A DNA stretch of 64,000 nucleotides from Chamaea fasciata. Its lineage: Eukaryota > Chordata > Aves > Passeriformes > Sylviidae. The stretch's first letter is position 1, and the number at the start of each line of letters is the position of its first letter. This document shows positions 34,201 through 46,724 of the stretch, one piece after another. The DNA is taken from assembly GCA_029207755.1 (NCBI GenBank), contig JARCOQ010000003.1, forward strand, positions 97,294,646 to 97,358,645, written 5' to 3'. A program made the position numbers and the translations under genes. Below the pieces are notes generated by a model. That model searched no databases and was not told the DNA's origin. It was given only the letters and a program-made list of their open reading frames with translations.

Positions 34201-37200
34201 AAAAAGGGAAAAATTAAAAAGCCAAAAACCCCCAAAAACCCAAGCTTCAGCTGTTTCTTAATGTTTAATTAACCAGGGACTGAGAATCAGGCCTCAGACT
34301 TCCAGTCTGAGTGGGTGACCTGCCCAGTTACAGGCAGTGGTCGCTGGAACACAGAGATGCTCCGTCTGGATGTATCACATAATAAGGCAGCCTCAGCCAT
34401 CTATTGGAAGTGGAGCCAAACACATGCTCATGTCAAAAATAGAAATTTGTCTGAGTAGTGTGTTGGCACTGCTTTGACAGGTATACGATTTATAAACTAT
34501 TCCTAGAGGGGAAAAGGAAGGCAAATTGTTTAAATAAAAGTGTCGGTACTTTCATCACCCACTTTCCTGGGCAGTGTTTTCTGACCCATGGCTGCATTCC
34601 AGCACTCTCCAATACTGGAGTGCTTCTGAGAAACTTCTGTCTCTGAACAAAGTTGGGGGCTGTATGTCTGGGAGTTAAATTATAACTATAATTTTGAAGA
34701 GAACTGAACCACCCCTGGGCTGATAAAACAATACGCTATAATAAAAAAGGGAAGACACAGCTACATTTTGGCTTGAGTTTCCTGAATTTGGTGCAGTTGC
34801 CTGCTTTCAGCAGAGACTGTGTATCAGCAGTGTCAGTGGCCAGCAGCAGCTCGAACGCTGTCCCATGGAGGAGGAGGTTTGACCTTGTCTGCTCTTCACA
34901 TGTCATGCCCTGCCTGCCTGCTGGTGCTGGTCTGACCCAGTGGGGTGGCACTTGCACTCAGGAATGACTTGGTACTGGCAACAGCCACCGAATCTTCACT
35001 TTGCTATTCAGGGTCATGTTTCTGCAGAGGGCCAGGAGCTGCATTCCTCTTTGCTGCACATTGATTTGACTTATTTTTCAATTGAGAGTCTTCACTGGGT
35101 GCAAGCACAGGAGCTGAGCTTAAGTGACTATAAGCACTTCCTTTTGACCACAGTGGAAGAGAGCTGGGAGCCAGAAGGATCATCCACCTCCAAAAAGAGC
35201 AGTCAGATTTTCTTGCAGCACTTGGAAGCCAAGCAGCACCTCTTGGCTAAATTTTCCTTGGAATTCTCAGTTTAGGATCCCACTGTGTGAACTAGTTTTT
35301 TGTATTTTCCTCTTTCACATCTTGTTGTTTTCCCAGTACCATGTGGCAAGGCCTTGGCAGTGAGAGGAGGGATGCACTGGCTGTTTCTTGAGAGATGGAC
35401 CTGGCTGTTTCCTGAGCACTGTGTTGCCTCCCTAAGTCTGTTTGTCCCTTGGAGAGAGTGCACAACCATGGCTGATAGGCACAGCCAAGACCAGGGTGTT
35501 GTTGTGAAAGACTTGGCCTCTGCTCAGAGTGTGAAAATGTCACTTCCCTGCAAAAGTGGAATTAGCCTGAATCAGCCTCTCTTTCACATTTCTCTACAGT
35601 CAGTTGGAACACACACAAAAAAAATCCTCAGTGGTGCTTTGGGACACTCTTTCCCAAGGCAAAATGGATACCTCGGAGATAATAAACATTATGCTTCATC
35701 CCCCAAGCAAACACATCTAAACAGCAGCACATTGTAAAACATTGACTTCTATTGTCAAGGTTGCCCACTGTAATTCCAATTGTTATCAAAGAGCTTTTGA
35801 CATTTTATCTCAGTCAATAGAGATAAACATTTTGTGCCAATTAACTCAATTAAAATGTGGTGCATTACAATAACAATTAACAGCTCCAGTCTCTGCAAAA
35901 TCCTGTTTACGAAAGCATTTTTTTGCTAATCTGTGACTATTCTAAGGCTTGAAGCTTGTCACCTTGTGCTGCACTGCCCTCTTTGGCCTCTTTTACAATG
36001 AAAAGTTAAGTTGTTTTACAAAACCATAATCAACTTGGCATGCCCTCTGCCTCAAACATACAGCTGGAGACATCCATAGAAGATTAAGGGATATAGGTCA
36101 CAATTTTCCAAAACACAGAAGAGATTTAGGAGACTTTCATCAAGACTAAGACTTCTAAATAACTTAACTGCATTGGCAAATCATATCCTTACTCAGAGAA
36201 CTCCATTTAACCTCAGTGGCATTTGAGCCTCTTAGTCCCCCAGCTGCGTGAAAACCCTCCAGTCACGTTTAATGGTATGTCATGTGTCTGTCACCTCTGG
36301 CTGCAGGATTATTCATGACAAGCAACATGACATAAAGCAAAACTAACTTAATCTATCCTTGGATGGGTTTCACACAGGACAAGAATACTTAATGTGTCCT
36401 AACCCTGCCAGAATTTTATAAATTATGTAAACCAAATACAAGGACTTTGATTTAAGGGCAAAATCTTTACCAATCTATAACTTCATTGATTATGATGTGA
36501 GCCTTGATTAAGAAATAGCTGTGATTTAAAGTCTCTATGGCTACATCTGATTTTAATGGAATAGATGGTCATATTCATAAAACCTAACTAGTAACTACCA
36601 AGCATTAACACTTGATTCTGCTGCCTGCTCTGAAGGGGTGCACCAAAAGGTTATGCTGATAACTGCTCAACTTCCATGGTTAGAATATACTGAAGGAGCC
36701 TACTGCTTTAAAAGTATTTTAAACTGTAATCCATATGATTTTGATTGAAAGTCCTATGTGTGATTCATGAACACAACCTACCACTAGCAGGACATAATTT
36801 TATTTACATGTGGAAAGTAAAACACTCCAAGAAAATCTCTGAATGTGATAAAACCAGTGGGGAGAAATGTGAGTTGCCAAGAAGAAGTCAGATCAAATTA
36901 ATATTAAAGATGCTTAAGTCTTCCACTCAGTTTAAATACACATTTTAAAACAATGGACTAGATAACAGGTTTATATACATCTATACATATTATCAACAGC
37001 AGGAAATTGCAAATTTCAGCTGAATAGGAAGTAGTTGATTGGGACAAAAAGTTAAAAAGCAAGACTTAAACAGTGTCCATTAGCCTTTTTCTTAGCGTCT
37101 AGTTCCACATTCAAAGAGGCCCAGTTCAAAAAAGACCTGATAATTCAGATATATTTAATTCTGTTGGATTCACCTTTAAACAACTTTATTTACATCTTCT

Positions 37201-37954
37201 AAATTATTACCATTTATATAATTTGCAGTATAGTTTCCTCCGTACTATCTCACCTACATGTAGAGCAGTTCCTTTAATTGGAAAGCAAGCAAACAAAGAA
37301 ACAAACAAACTAAAACTCCATAAAACCTTATTTGTATTTTCACTTGCCATTTCCTCTGAGCACTTCCCACCATACTGCTGTGGCAAGTCCTCTATAGTTA
37401 CCACAGTATTGCCACATTATTTTCTACATCCTGTGTAGATGCAAGGGGAAATAATTCACATTGGCTGCAGTGACAGGCTCACATGTGCTTAGCATTAATG
37501 TAAAATCAGGGACACATAAAATCATATAATATTAAACTTAGCTGTAATAAACAGCCAGTTTCCAGTGTTAATATCCACTACATGTGCCTAACATACTGAA
37601 CTAAAAAATGTGTATATATATATATATGTAAACAATGTGGAAGACATATCTAAGCATATATTTGCACATACACACGCTGACAGGTATTTATACACTTGTA
37701 TATATAAGAAAATATACCTGCACATGTACAAAGTGAGGTTATAGAATTTTACTAAAAACTTCCTAACTGGCTGTATTGTCAAGCATTTTGTCAAACTCTG
37801 CTGTTATAGAAGAAAACCCAAAAGACAGTGAGGTTAAAGGGAGGAAGGTTGGAAAAGTAGTTAAGGCCAGTTCTGAATGAAGGAATGCCTCAGGGTATGA
37901 GATTCATTTGTCTTTGTACTAATGGGTTTATGGCTTTCTTTTTAAACAGCCAGC

Positions 37955-38290
37955 TGGGGCCGGGGAAGGGGTGGGGAGGTGAGGAGGAATCGCTAATCCC
38001 GGTTCCTGCCCTCCCCATCTGCCGTGGGCCAACGCGGGGCTGGGGATGAGGGGCCGCTGCCTGCCCCGCTGCCTGCTCCTCTGCCTGTCCCCTTCCCGTC
38101 CCCTGCCCGTCCCCCCCTGCCGCCTGTGCGCCTCTGCCTGTCCCCTCTGCCTCCTCCTGACAGCTCCTTTTCCTGCACAGCTGCCCCGCTGTCTGTCCCG
38201 GCCACGGCTGTCTGTCCCCGCTGCCTGCCCCCACACCGCACCATCCCGGCAGCGAGCCGCCGGCCGTGGGAGGGTCGGTAGGCCACAGCC
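37955..38290. promoter_or_regulatory. GC-rich, CpG-containing island with imperfect C-rich repeats
   Basis: A sharp GC-rich block in AT-rich surroundings, with roughly two dozen CpG counted by eye. Positions 38050-38159 contain no A on the plus strand and consist of imperfect repeats of a GCTGCCTGTCCCC-like unit. Open frames across it on both strands (up to 157 codons) are proline/arginine- or glycine/arginine-rich low complexity and not credible proteins. It may be a CpG-island promoter of an unannotated transcript, a GC-rich minisatellite or a foreign insertion. No TATA box or clear splice donor identifies a transcript. Confidence 0.4.
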
Positions 38291-41138
38291 GTGCGGGACA
38301 CAAGATGACATGTGCAGAAGAGCATCGATCTGGTGATTTGTGACCAAGGGGGGAGTATGTGAAACGCTAATTTCTGCCAGGTCATGGGCGACACAGCTCA
38401 CCCTGCTCAGCGGGGCCTCGGCTGAGATACCCTGGATTTGTGCTGAAGTGTTATCTTCTGATTTTTACATTTTCCTTCCCTACATTCACACGGGGCCAAA
38501 GTCACCCCATTCCAGGCATTGCTTTGCCTGTGTAGGCTGTAAGCATGCTGTTCTGCTAATCTGCATGAAAGTGCCTGGATATGGAAGGGAAACAGCAAGA
38601 CATCTTATCTTTGAAGGGATCTTGAGGCCTTTAGAGTTTACTGTTGTTGCAGTCATTATTGTTTAGCATATCCTTGAAGGTTTGGTCTGAGGAACAGCTG
38701 GTGGGAATGCAATTTAGCTTGTTAAAATGCAGCAATTATTTGAATATACACCAAGCAGGAAAGCAGAGGCAGAGTGAATGTCCTCTGTTAAAGTGTTACA
38801 ATATGGGTCTTCTTTAGGGAAGGAAAAAAAGAAAAAAAAAAAAAAAAAGAAAAAAAAGAAAAAAGAAAAGAGTACAATATAATCTGCCGAAAAAACATCA
38901 CAAAAATAAATTCAAGTACTTTTGGGCCTGGAAGCAAATTTTTGTGTTGCTGTCTATAGTTGTTCAGCTACAGCTTAAATCTAGTTTATTCTTAAAAGTT
39001 TTGTGTGGGAGAGTGAAGTGAAAGAGAAGTACACAAACCAACCCCCAGTTTGTCAGGGGGTGATTGGCAAAACCTCTGGTGTAAACATGGATGCTTCCGT
39101 ATGTGCTTATTCACTTCGGGAGGTCTCGGGGGTATTAACCTGATGTTGACCAGCATGGCATGTCAGTACTTGCAAACAGTATTGCAATAGGAACAAATCA
39201 CATCCAGCACAGATGGAGCCTTGGAGTGACCTTTACAGTTCAGAATTAGAAACAAGGATGCCACAAGCAGCAGCAGTATCACAGTGGATGAGTACAGAGC
39301 ACAGTGCAAGGCAGTTACAGTCCAGTGATTTCTAATCCTCAAGTCACACTTCACTGGTAAAGCTCAGTATAACAGCCCCACCAAAAATTTTGGGTGTGAG
39401 TTGTGCAGGGCTGTGAGAGATGCAGACTTGTGCACCTCTGCCTGTGGTCCTAGGGCTGCAGAAACAAGCCAGGAGCATGGCTGTAGCCCTTGAGTGTATT
39501 GGCTGGAGGAAGATGGAACTGTCAGCAGAATATCTGCAGGCAGGGAGAGCAGACTGGGGAGGGTAAGCACTGGAGAAGCATGCAGCATTGCTGTTTTTCT
39601 GAACCGACACCTACAGGCACAGGAGACACACTCCACTTGGCCTTGCACAATCACCCCCAAAGGATATGGAAATTATGTCTTTCCTGAATGCAATCTATCT
39701 GCTCTGGTGGGATTAGAAAATGTGTGGAAGGGCTGCCTTGGTGCAAAAAGGCTAACACATCCTTCCAGTGCCTGGTGGAGCCTGTGCCGTGCCCTTGAGT
39801 GCTTGCCAGCTCAGATGCTATCCCTACCCAAACCCTTCCTGAAGGCTGGTAGCTCTGCTGGCTTCCTTCCACTGGCCAGGAGCCAAATGCCACAATTTGG
39901 TTAAAAGTATCAAGGAAGACCTCCTATGGGGCCGGTTACTGAAACCCAGAAATATCACTATTATGGAGAGGGCTAGCTGCTACCAGATCAGCAACACATA
40001 TCTGCTAACGCTGCACATTTCTTTGCATCAGGCATCATTGACATTTTATCCACTGGTTTATAATAACTCTTTCAATGCCATGGGCCTGCCACAATTGTTT
40101 CACTAGCACCTCCTCGCAAAAAATCAGGTGCAAAAGCAGGGGCTAACATGCTGGCTCTAGCCAGTGATATCCTTCCAGAGCTTGTGGCATTTCCTGCCTG
40201 TAAAAGCGTTTCAATCTGCTACTTTCCAACGGCATTCCAGTTAAATTACATCCCAAGCGGCTTACCATGAAGGGGTTAACACTGTAGCAGCCTTGCTTGG
40301 TGGATCAAATTCTTGCAAGAGCAAGGCTCCCCTTGCTTTGTTCTTTAGTGGGATGCATTCAGCAAGAGCAGCCTTAACACTGGGGTTTGTTGTCCTCCTT
40401 CCACCAGCACCCCTGCTCTTCTCCCTGAATTGAAGGCAGCACAGCTTCAGCAGGGCTCCCTGTTTGCATATCAGAACAATCTCAGTCTTTCACGTTGTCC
40501 CAGCAGCAGCTTCACACCAGTAGACTCTGCCCCTGTGGGGCCCCGGGTCAGGGGCAGCAGCAGCCACCACCACTTCTGTGCTGTCAGGCGGGACAGGAGA
40601 AATGTGCCTGGCCTTGTCACAGGGGAGGGAAGCCTGCGCTCCGAAAGAAATCTGAACAGATGCCACTTAGCTGGCTCAGAAATTACTCTTCAGTTGCTAG
40701 CTATAGTCCAAGCAGCCTGTCCAAGCATCCAGTGTTCATCCCAAATCCCTTGCATACCAACAGCTTTGCCGTTTGTGATCTTGTACACACTATGGGCATC
40801 TTTGTTTAAAACCTCTCTCAAATATTATGTGAAAATGGTCCAGATCATTCTCTGGCATTGGGTCCAGCAGGCAGGGGATAGCCTGCAGCTGTGCCACAGA
40901 GCTGTGCCCACCCCAGCCCAAGATGGTCACATCCAGCTTGTCACCAAGACTGCCCTTTCTCTCACCCACTCTGGCTTCTTGACATTTCTTTGCTATTAAG
41001 ACCACAAAAAGAGAGTCCTGAGTTTATGGCAATCAAAAGTTTTCTAATGTTTATCTCTTGGAACAAATTGTATTCAGCTGGAAATCTCCATGTCTTATGG
41101 CACATCCTTAAAAATGTAGGAGTTAATGACATACTATC
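38291..41138. other. non-coding stretch, no gene recognised
   Basis: Mixed composition, with moderately GC-rich stretches near 39.4-40.0 and 40.4-41.0 kb. It includes the longest open frame of the window (189 codons, 40430-40999, TTG start). That frame has no recognisable domain, overlaps two other open frames and has no clear splice context, so it is not called as a gene. Confidence 0.5.
38816..38872. repeat. A-rich purine tract
   Basis: Fifty-seven bases of only A and G on the plus strand, mostly A runs with single G interruptions. Confidence 0.9.
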
Positions 41139-41286
41139 CCTGAAAGTGTTTGAGGCCGGGTTGGATGGGGCTTTGTGCAAGCAGGTCTAGTAGGAGGTGT
41201 CCCTGTTCATGGCAGGGGGTTGGAACTAGATGAACTTGAGGATCCCTTCCAAACCAAACCATTCCATGATTCTATGATTCTGTGAC
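41139..41286 (+). mobile_element. CR1 LINE fragment, 3' end
   Basis: The sequence follows the avian CR1 3' region: GGTTGGATGGGGCTTTG (about 41159), a GGAGGTGTCCCTG stretch, GGCAGGGGGTTGGAACTAGATGA (starting about 41213), CCCTTCCAA, and the characteristic terminal ATTCTATGATTCTGTGA repeats ending near 41286. CR1 has no poly-A tail and ends in such short 8-bp repeats. Only the last ~150 bp is present, the usual 5' truncation. No reverse-transcriptase coding sequence survives. Confidence 0.93.
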
Positions 41287-43549
41287 ATCTTTGCACCTAT
41301 GCTAAACACAAGATGCTCTCTGTGGAGAAGCTGTTGGTGAGCTCAATCATAGATGGGAATAGAAGGTGCCTGGGATATACACCAAAGCTTCAGTGGTGTC
41401 AGCATGAGGCAGGGGTCCTGGAGAGGCCCCTTGGCTACCCAGCCCTGCTCTGCCAATGTGATCACCCACAGAGCATGAAGTTAATGCTCTCAACAGCGAA
41501 TACTTTCAAAACTTAAAATGCAATCAGGTATACATCTGGCCAAATATCTGAGGTGTTGCAATGGAGGATCTTTAAAGACTTTAAAGCACAAGGAAGTTTG
41601 CAAACTGAGGACTTTTTGGGAGCTCACTTTGAGAAAACAGACTGACAGGCAACTTTCACATATATGCCCCCTGTGAACAAAATGTGCCTCAACCCTTTGG
41701 ACAAACGGTGCTGAAAATGGCCCACTCTCCTAGGTAAGCAACTTGGGTTGTCTTCAGAGAAGTGGAAGAAAGCAAGTGAACCATTATAACCTCACAGAAC
41801 CACGCAAACATGGCAGGGCTGCAACAGGGGAGGGGACATTCCCACTCTCCTCTTCCATTGCCTGCTGCTCACCTGCACTACATCAGGAGGGTAGGTCATT
41901 GTCCTCCTTAAGGCCTCCTCAGGTCTCAAGAACTTGTTCAAGCTCCCTGGTATCAAACCCCAAAGTGTTTCAAACCACTGGCTTTGCCTTCTGTCAGGCA
42001 GTGGACAAGGGCTCTGTCCTGAAACAAGCCCTGAAGACATTTTAGGAACCCTGAGGCATTGGTCTGACAGACAGACATCTAGGCAAAGCCCACTTGAAAG
42101 AAAAGGGGTAATAATCACAATTGTGTCATCCACATTCCTTTGAGTGTCCAAATCCATTTCCTTTTGCATCCTTCCTATTAACATTCATTTGCTGTGAGCA
42201 TTCTTGTGAATTTTTAGTAAAAAATGACTCATGGATTGGCAAATTTTAAGCAAATATTTGAGTGCTTTAACTTGATGTGCATTATGAACTCAAATTAAAA
42301 GCATTTGTCTCACACAAGCCTGACAGAAGTTCATAGTGACCAAGAGTCCATGACGAGCCAGAACCTATTCCTGGCATCAGTAACCAATCACTTATGCAGA
42401 AGCTGGAGGTTATAAAGAACCAGCTGCAGAATTATCTGACAAATAATTCATAGCCCTGGCAAATTTAATGACACATATCCCATCCATGTTTAAATTCAAG
42501 TCTCAATAAAGCTAAAGCTTTTCAACTGGATACACGTGGAAAAGAATTCCTTTTTAACAGGAAATCCCAAAGTTTCTTGCTAATACCTAAGCATTCTCAC
42601 AGCTTTCAGGAGAAAGACATGACGTTGTTAGATTGGCTCCCTAAATCACTTGCACCTAATCAGAGATGCATTTTTTTCAACAAAACCTCTCTTAAGGAGG
42701 CAAAAAGAAGGAGGTCTTATATTTCAGCAAATTCAGGACCTTTCTTTAGACTCCACAGTGATCTAGACACAGTAATGTAAATATCTATTTTTTCATAGCT
42801 TTCTGTAACAAGCAGCCCAAGGCTTCCCTCAGGCCCATTAGCTGAATATACCTTGTAGTCTCAGGGATGATCAATTCTGTCCGCCAGTAGTATGAGGCAG
42901 AAACCTGAAGGGGTTAGACACCGCACCAAATCTTTGTTTGCTTTGCATTAGAGCTTTGACTCTATTGGGTCTGCAGAATTTTTATCCCTTTTTTCATCAA
43001 TTGCTTCTGATGAATTTAAGAGTCGCTATCATGCAGGCTACAGATTTAGAACAAATAGCCCTTTCATTTGGTTAATACTAGCAGCATAGCTATAAAGCTG
43101 TAATAGTTTACTGCTTTCAGGACATAACCTGCAAACACAGACAATACAAATTATATTACACTGTGTTTTATTGCTCTTTGAGGCCCACTAAGAAGCTCAG
43201 TGCTGTTTCACAGTCCAGAGTAGCAGCAGTTCTTTATACTTTTTAACACACAGCCGAAAAATACTCTAATTCTGTTTCAAAATGGTGTGTTTCCTTTTTT
43301 TGTGAGTCTGCCCTCAAAACCTCACTTACTCCCCGCACTGTAGGCTGCAACAGCACTCTCCATGCAATTAAAGGGGAGCATACACGCACAGGGAAAAACG
43401 CCACCTTCCACAGCACTGTCTGCACAAAGAGGGTCTCCATTTTGAAAAAGAAATAACAAAAACCACACTATGATAATGGTTTGCAAAGACATGACATCTG
43501 AGAAGACAAAAACCTGGGGAATTGCAATTCCTTCCTAAAACGCCCCTTG

Positions 43550-43690
43550 ATTTTCCAGGTTGTGTGCTCAGATGCTGAAAGGATCACAAAGGCTGCTGGC
43601 GAATACTCTTAGTCCTGCCCCTTCCTCCCGGGGCCTAAGGCGGTGCGCCGAGGGAAGCAGAAAGGAGCCGCCATGTTTTCTTTAAATGGA
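43550..43690 (+). promoter_or_regulatory. CpG-enriched patch with Kozak-like ATG
   Basis: A short GC-rich segment with about eight CpG between 43540 and 43675 leads into GCCGCCATG (ATG at 43673), a strong Kozak context. The frame from that ATG is only about nine codons before TAA, so it does not start a visible protein unless splicing intervenes, and no donor lies within it. It could be a promoter with 5' leader of an unannotated transcript, or coincidence. Confidence 0.2.
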
Positions 43691-46512
43691 GGGTCTAAAT
43701 AAAAAATGAAGGCAATAGAGCTTCAGGAATTGCAAAGGGCCAGAGGGACTGGGTGAACACAAGCCAGCCCTGCCTTTTAAAACGTGAAGAGGCCATGTAC
43801 TTGTTCCCGCTGCACCTGCTGCCCGTGCAGCGCTGTGTTATGGCAGAGGCCGGCAGTCCGATCTGCATATCAAATAGCTGATTTGTAGATGAGGTCATTC
43901 ATTTTGTGGCCGTATGTTTGCTGTGGTGGGGATGGGCTGTTGCCTAGCAGTGGGCCACAAAGTCCCAGCAGGTTTCTTGAGTCAGCAGCCATCCTCTGCT
44001 CCCCTCACCACTCCCCTGCCCTCATTGCCAATTCAAGCCCAGTTTTGACCTTAATAAATAAAGCTCCAAATCGTTTGACTCGTTCCTAAGTTCAAAGCAC
44101 GGGTGATGTGCTATGATTTGACAGCTTCCTTTGATGATGCATTGGTTTGGTGACTCAATAAGGAAAATACAGATCCAGAAACCTTGGTAAACGGAGGAAT
44201 GACGGATAGTGCCTGGCTGCAAAAACACCCTCCGAGAGGATGGGGCTACCTTGGTGCCTGGGTAGGCTGCTCCACTGCTGAAAGATGGAAGAGGGGATTA
44301 AAAGATCAGCACCACATTTATTTAAGTATTTGAACATGTCAGAAGTGGTTTTGTAAAATTTAAGCTAGTTTTTGTCTATGACTCTCAGAGAATCAATTAT
44401 GCCTTTCCTGTTAATTTTGACAGCCACTTTATATTGGGCAACACTCATTTGAAACACTTTTTAAGAGGTGTTTTCTTCTTTCAAAAGCAGCTAAAGCTAC
44501 TTACTTGTTATGTGCAGCACACCAAGCTGATGGAAACAGAAAAAGAAATCAGTCACCATTTCAAATTTAAAAAAAAAAAAAAAAAAGCAGAGCAAAGAAG
44601 ATGAAAACACTGGAGTACAAAGCTGCCTTTAGAAATTGCAATACGTATATGTTGTCACCAATTGGTGTCTGATAAGTTGGCAGAAATTGTAGTTTAAGTG
44701 CTTTTATTTTAGGAGTGATCTGCTGACAAAAGACACATGTGCAAACCATGCCATTTCGATGAAGGAGTCATATTCACTTTTTGCAAAGTACAATTTATTT
44801 ATTTTTTCCAGATTATAATGTTTTCTAGGAAGAAAGGAGTACAAAGACCCCTCAGCCCTAAAACAAAACCAAACATCTCAGCACAAATTGGAGCCTTGAT
44901 AGCTCAAAGCAAAAGCCTCACAAACATCTATTAGAAGCAGGAAATGTCTAATGGAAAACTTACAAACATCTGATACATGAAAGGGAAGGCACAAAACAGG
45001 AAAGCAGAGGCATGAGCAGCTAATTGCTGTAGATTCCTCACAACATTCGCTGAAACACAGCAAGACACATCAGCCAGCTCCTCAGCACTGGGGTATACAA
45101 CCACCATTAAAGTATTAGTGAGAACATTTGGAAAACAAACGCTTAAAAATGCTAATACTTTGGACAGAATGAAGCTGATTATGTTTGTGACTGAATTTAT
45201 AAAGATGCTTTGAAGGTGGCCAGAGGCATCCTGGCGTGATGCTTATCATTTAATCCCAGATACAAAAGCTTGCAAAGAGAGTAATTTTAAAAAGTATGAT
45301 TATTATTCACACTGAAAACTAGGTGCAAAAGCAAGCCATATATCTTGCCAGATATTGCATGTATATCCAAACTTGCAGGTGAAACTTGCCTTTAGTTTTG
45401 ATAAGATCTGGTCCATCTAAGAAAGAGGTGAAGTTTTGTGCAATGGCAACGCATTGTGCTGGAGCATGGACATGCAGCAAATACACAGCACCTATTCTTG
45501 CCCCTTATAAATGCCGGCTGCTTGTCTGATTTGAATAAAGTTATGCCTGCTACTGTCAGAACTGAATTTGGCTCATGGTCTTCATGCAAATTGCCACTTG
45601 CCTGAATGTGTGCACCATATTAAGAATGCAAATATGTTTGGACGAGATGATTGTTCCTTTATTTGCTGCACACCCCAATTCACAAGGAGCTGAATCAGAG
45701 TAGTTTGGTGTGTGCAAGAAGGCAGACTCAGACAAAAATACATTAAACTGTTTGCAAATAGGTTAATTATGTCAATAGATTTGATCTTAAAAGCAACCCT
45801 CTCTGATGTTATATATGTTCTTCCTTGAACATAGCTAACAGAAAAACAAAACAAAACAAAATCATGTTTATAAAAAGAAATTACTCAATTTTCAGGACAT
45901 AAAATGAAGTATCTTTTTCACACATACTGCAAATGAGCTTGTGTCCAGAATAACGGTGTTTCCTATCTCTGATGCTTAGAGCTCTGAAGGCCAGAATGTA
46001 CCACTTTATCTTTGTCTGAATTTCAACTCACAGACCTTCTGTGAAGTTAATTGCTTGTATTTGTCTATTGGAAAGGCATCCAGTGTTGAGCTGAAGACAT
46101 CTGGAAATCTAAAAAACAATCCCTCGTTTATACGTTTATAATTTGTTCAAATGAATGACAACCATACCCATTAAAAATGTATATCCTATTTCTCATTTGA
46201 ATTTCTATGATATACTTTTTAATTCCTTCTCACTTCCAGCTGTTATTCTGGAACTTTGCCAACCCCTTCTGTGAGGCACTTCAAAGAAAAAGTAAAAATT
46301 AACATTTGAGAAAAGAGAAATTAACCCCACCCCCCACACACAGTAGCATTTGCTAGGTTTCAGAAATAAAACCTAACCACAACTACAAAATTAATTCAGT
46401 GAACATGCATATTTTTTATTTTGCTTTCAATTTATGGTGTGCATGTTTTAAAAATATTTTAAATTTTTTAGAAGGAAAACCCCTGGAAATTACTTATACT
46501 CTATTTCCTACT

Positions 46513-46661
46513 GAAAAAAACCGAAAACAAACAAACAAACAAACAAACAAACAAACAAACAAACCCAAAAAACCCCACCAAAAAAACAAAAAACAACCAA
46601 CCAAGCAAAAAAAAACCCCAACAACAACCCCCCCCCCGAAAAAAAACCCCAAACGAACCAC

Positions 46662-46692
<31 letters not shown>

Positions 46693-46724
46693 CCACAACA
46701 AAACAAAACCAAGGAAAAAAAACC
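46513..46724. repeat. 212-nt A/C-rich tract with no T
   Basis: A compound low-complexity block. It begins with about ten AAAC units (to about 46565), continues as irregular A and C runs including eight or more C in a row near 46628, then a CAA trinucleotide run (about 46660-46682) and A/C sequence to 46724. Only a handful of G and no T occur on the plus strand. Open frames on both strands are lysine/proline/threonine or cysteine/phenylalanine/valine low complexity and not genes. Confidence 0.95.

Larger units (their letters stand above)
27444..37950. other. non-coding stretch, no gene recognised
   Basis: It holds several microsatellites, an inverted repeat and a 76-bp duplication (listed separately) but no recognised gene. 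Open frames of 104-145 codons (27511-27834, 30583-31005, 33947-34261, 34940-35275, 35300-35737) show no family motif. Those at 34.8-35.7 kb sit in a somewhat GC-richer patch and overlap one another in different frames, which argues against coding. Positions 35761-36060 are AT-rich, with several homeodomain-like TAAT/ATTA cores. Confidence 0.5.

Noticed and set aside
33947..34261. 104-codon frame that begins with MNDQTRPSVDDM and has a lysine-rich end.
   Set aside because: It is protein-like at first glance, but no domain, splice sites or promoter were found, and part of the ending is A-rich low complexity.
35300..35737. 145-codon frame on the plus strand, with a 16-bp direct repeat inside (35377-35392 and 35401-35416).
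   Set aside because: It has no ATG start or family resemblance and is overlapped by antisense frames; it is treated as chance.
37928..38401. Open frames of 85-157 codons on both strands across the GC-rich island.
   Set aside because: They are low-complexity translations of C-rich repeats, open in several frames at once because GC-rich DNA has few stop codons.
40430..40999. Longest open frame in the window (189 codons, plus strand).
   Set aside because: It starts at TTG rather than ATG, overlaps two other open frames, has no recognisable domain and sits in a locally GC-richer stretch where stops are rarer. A BLASTp hit to any bird protein would overturn this.
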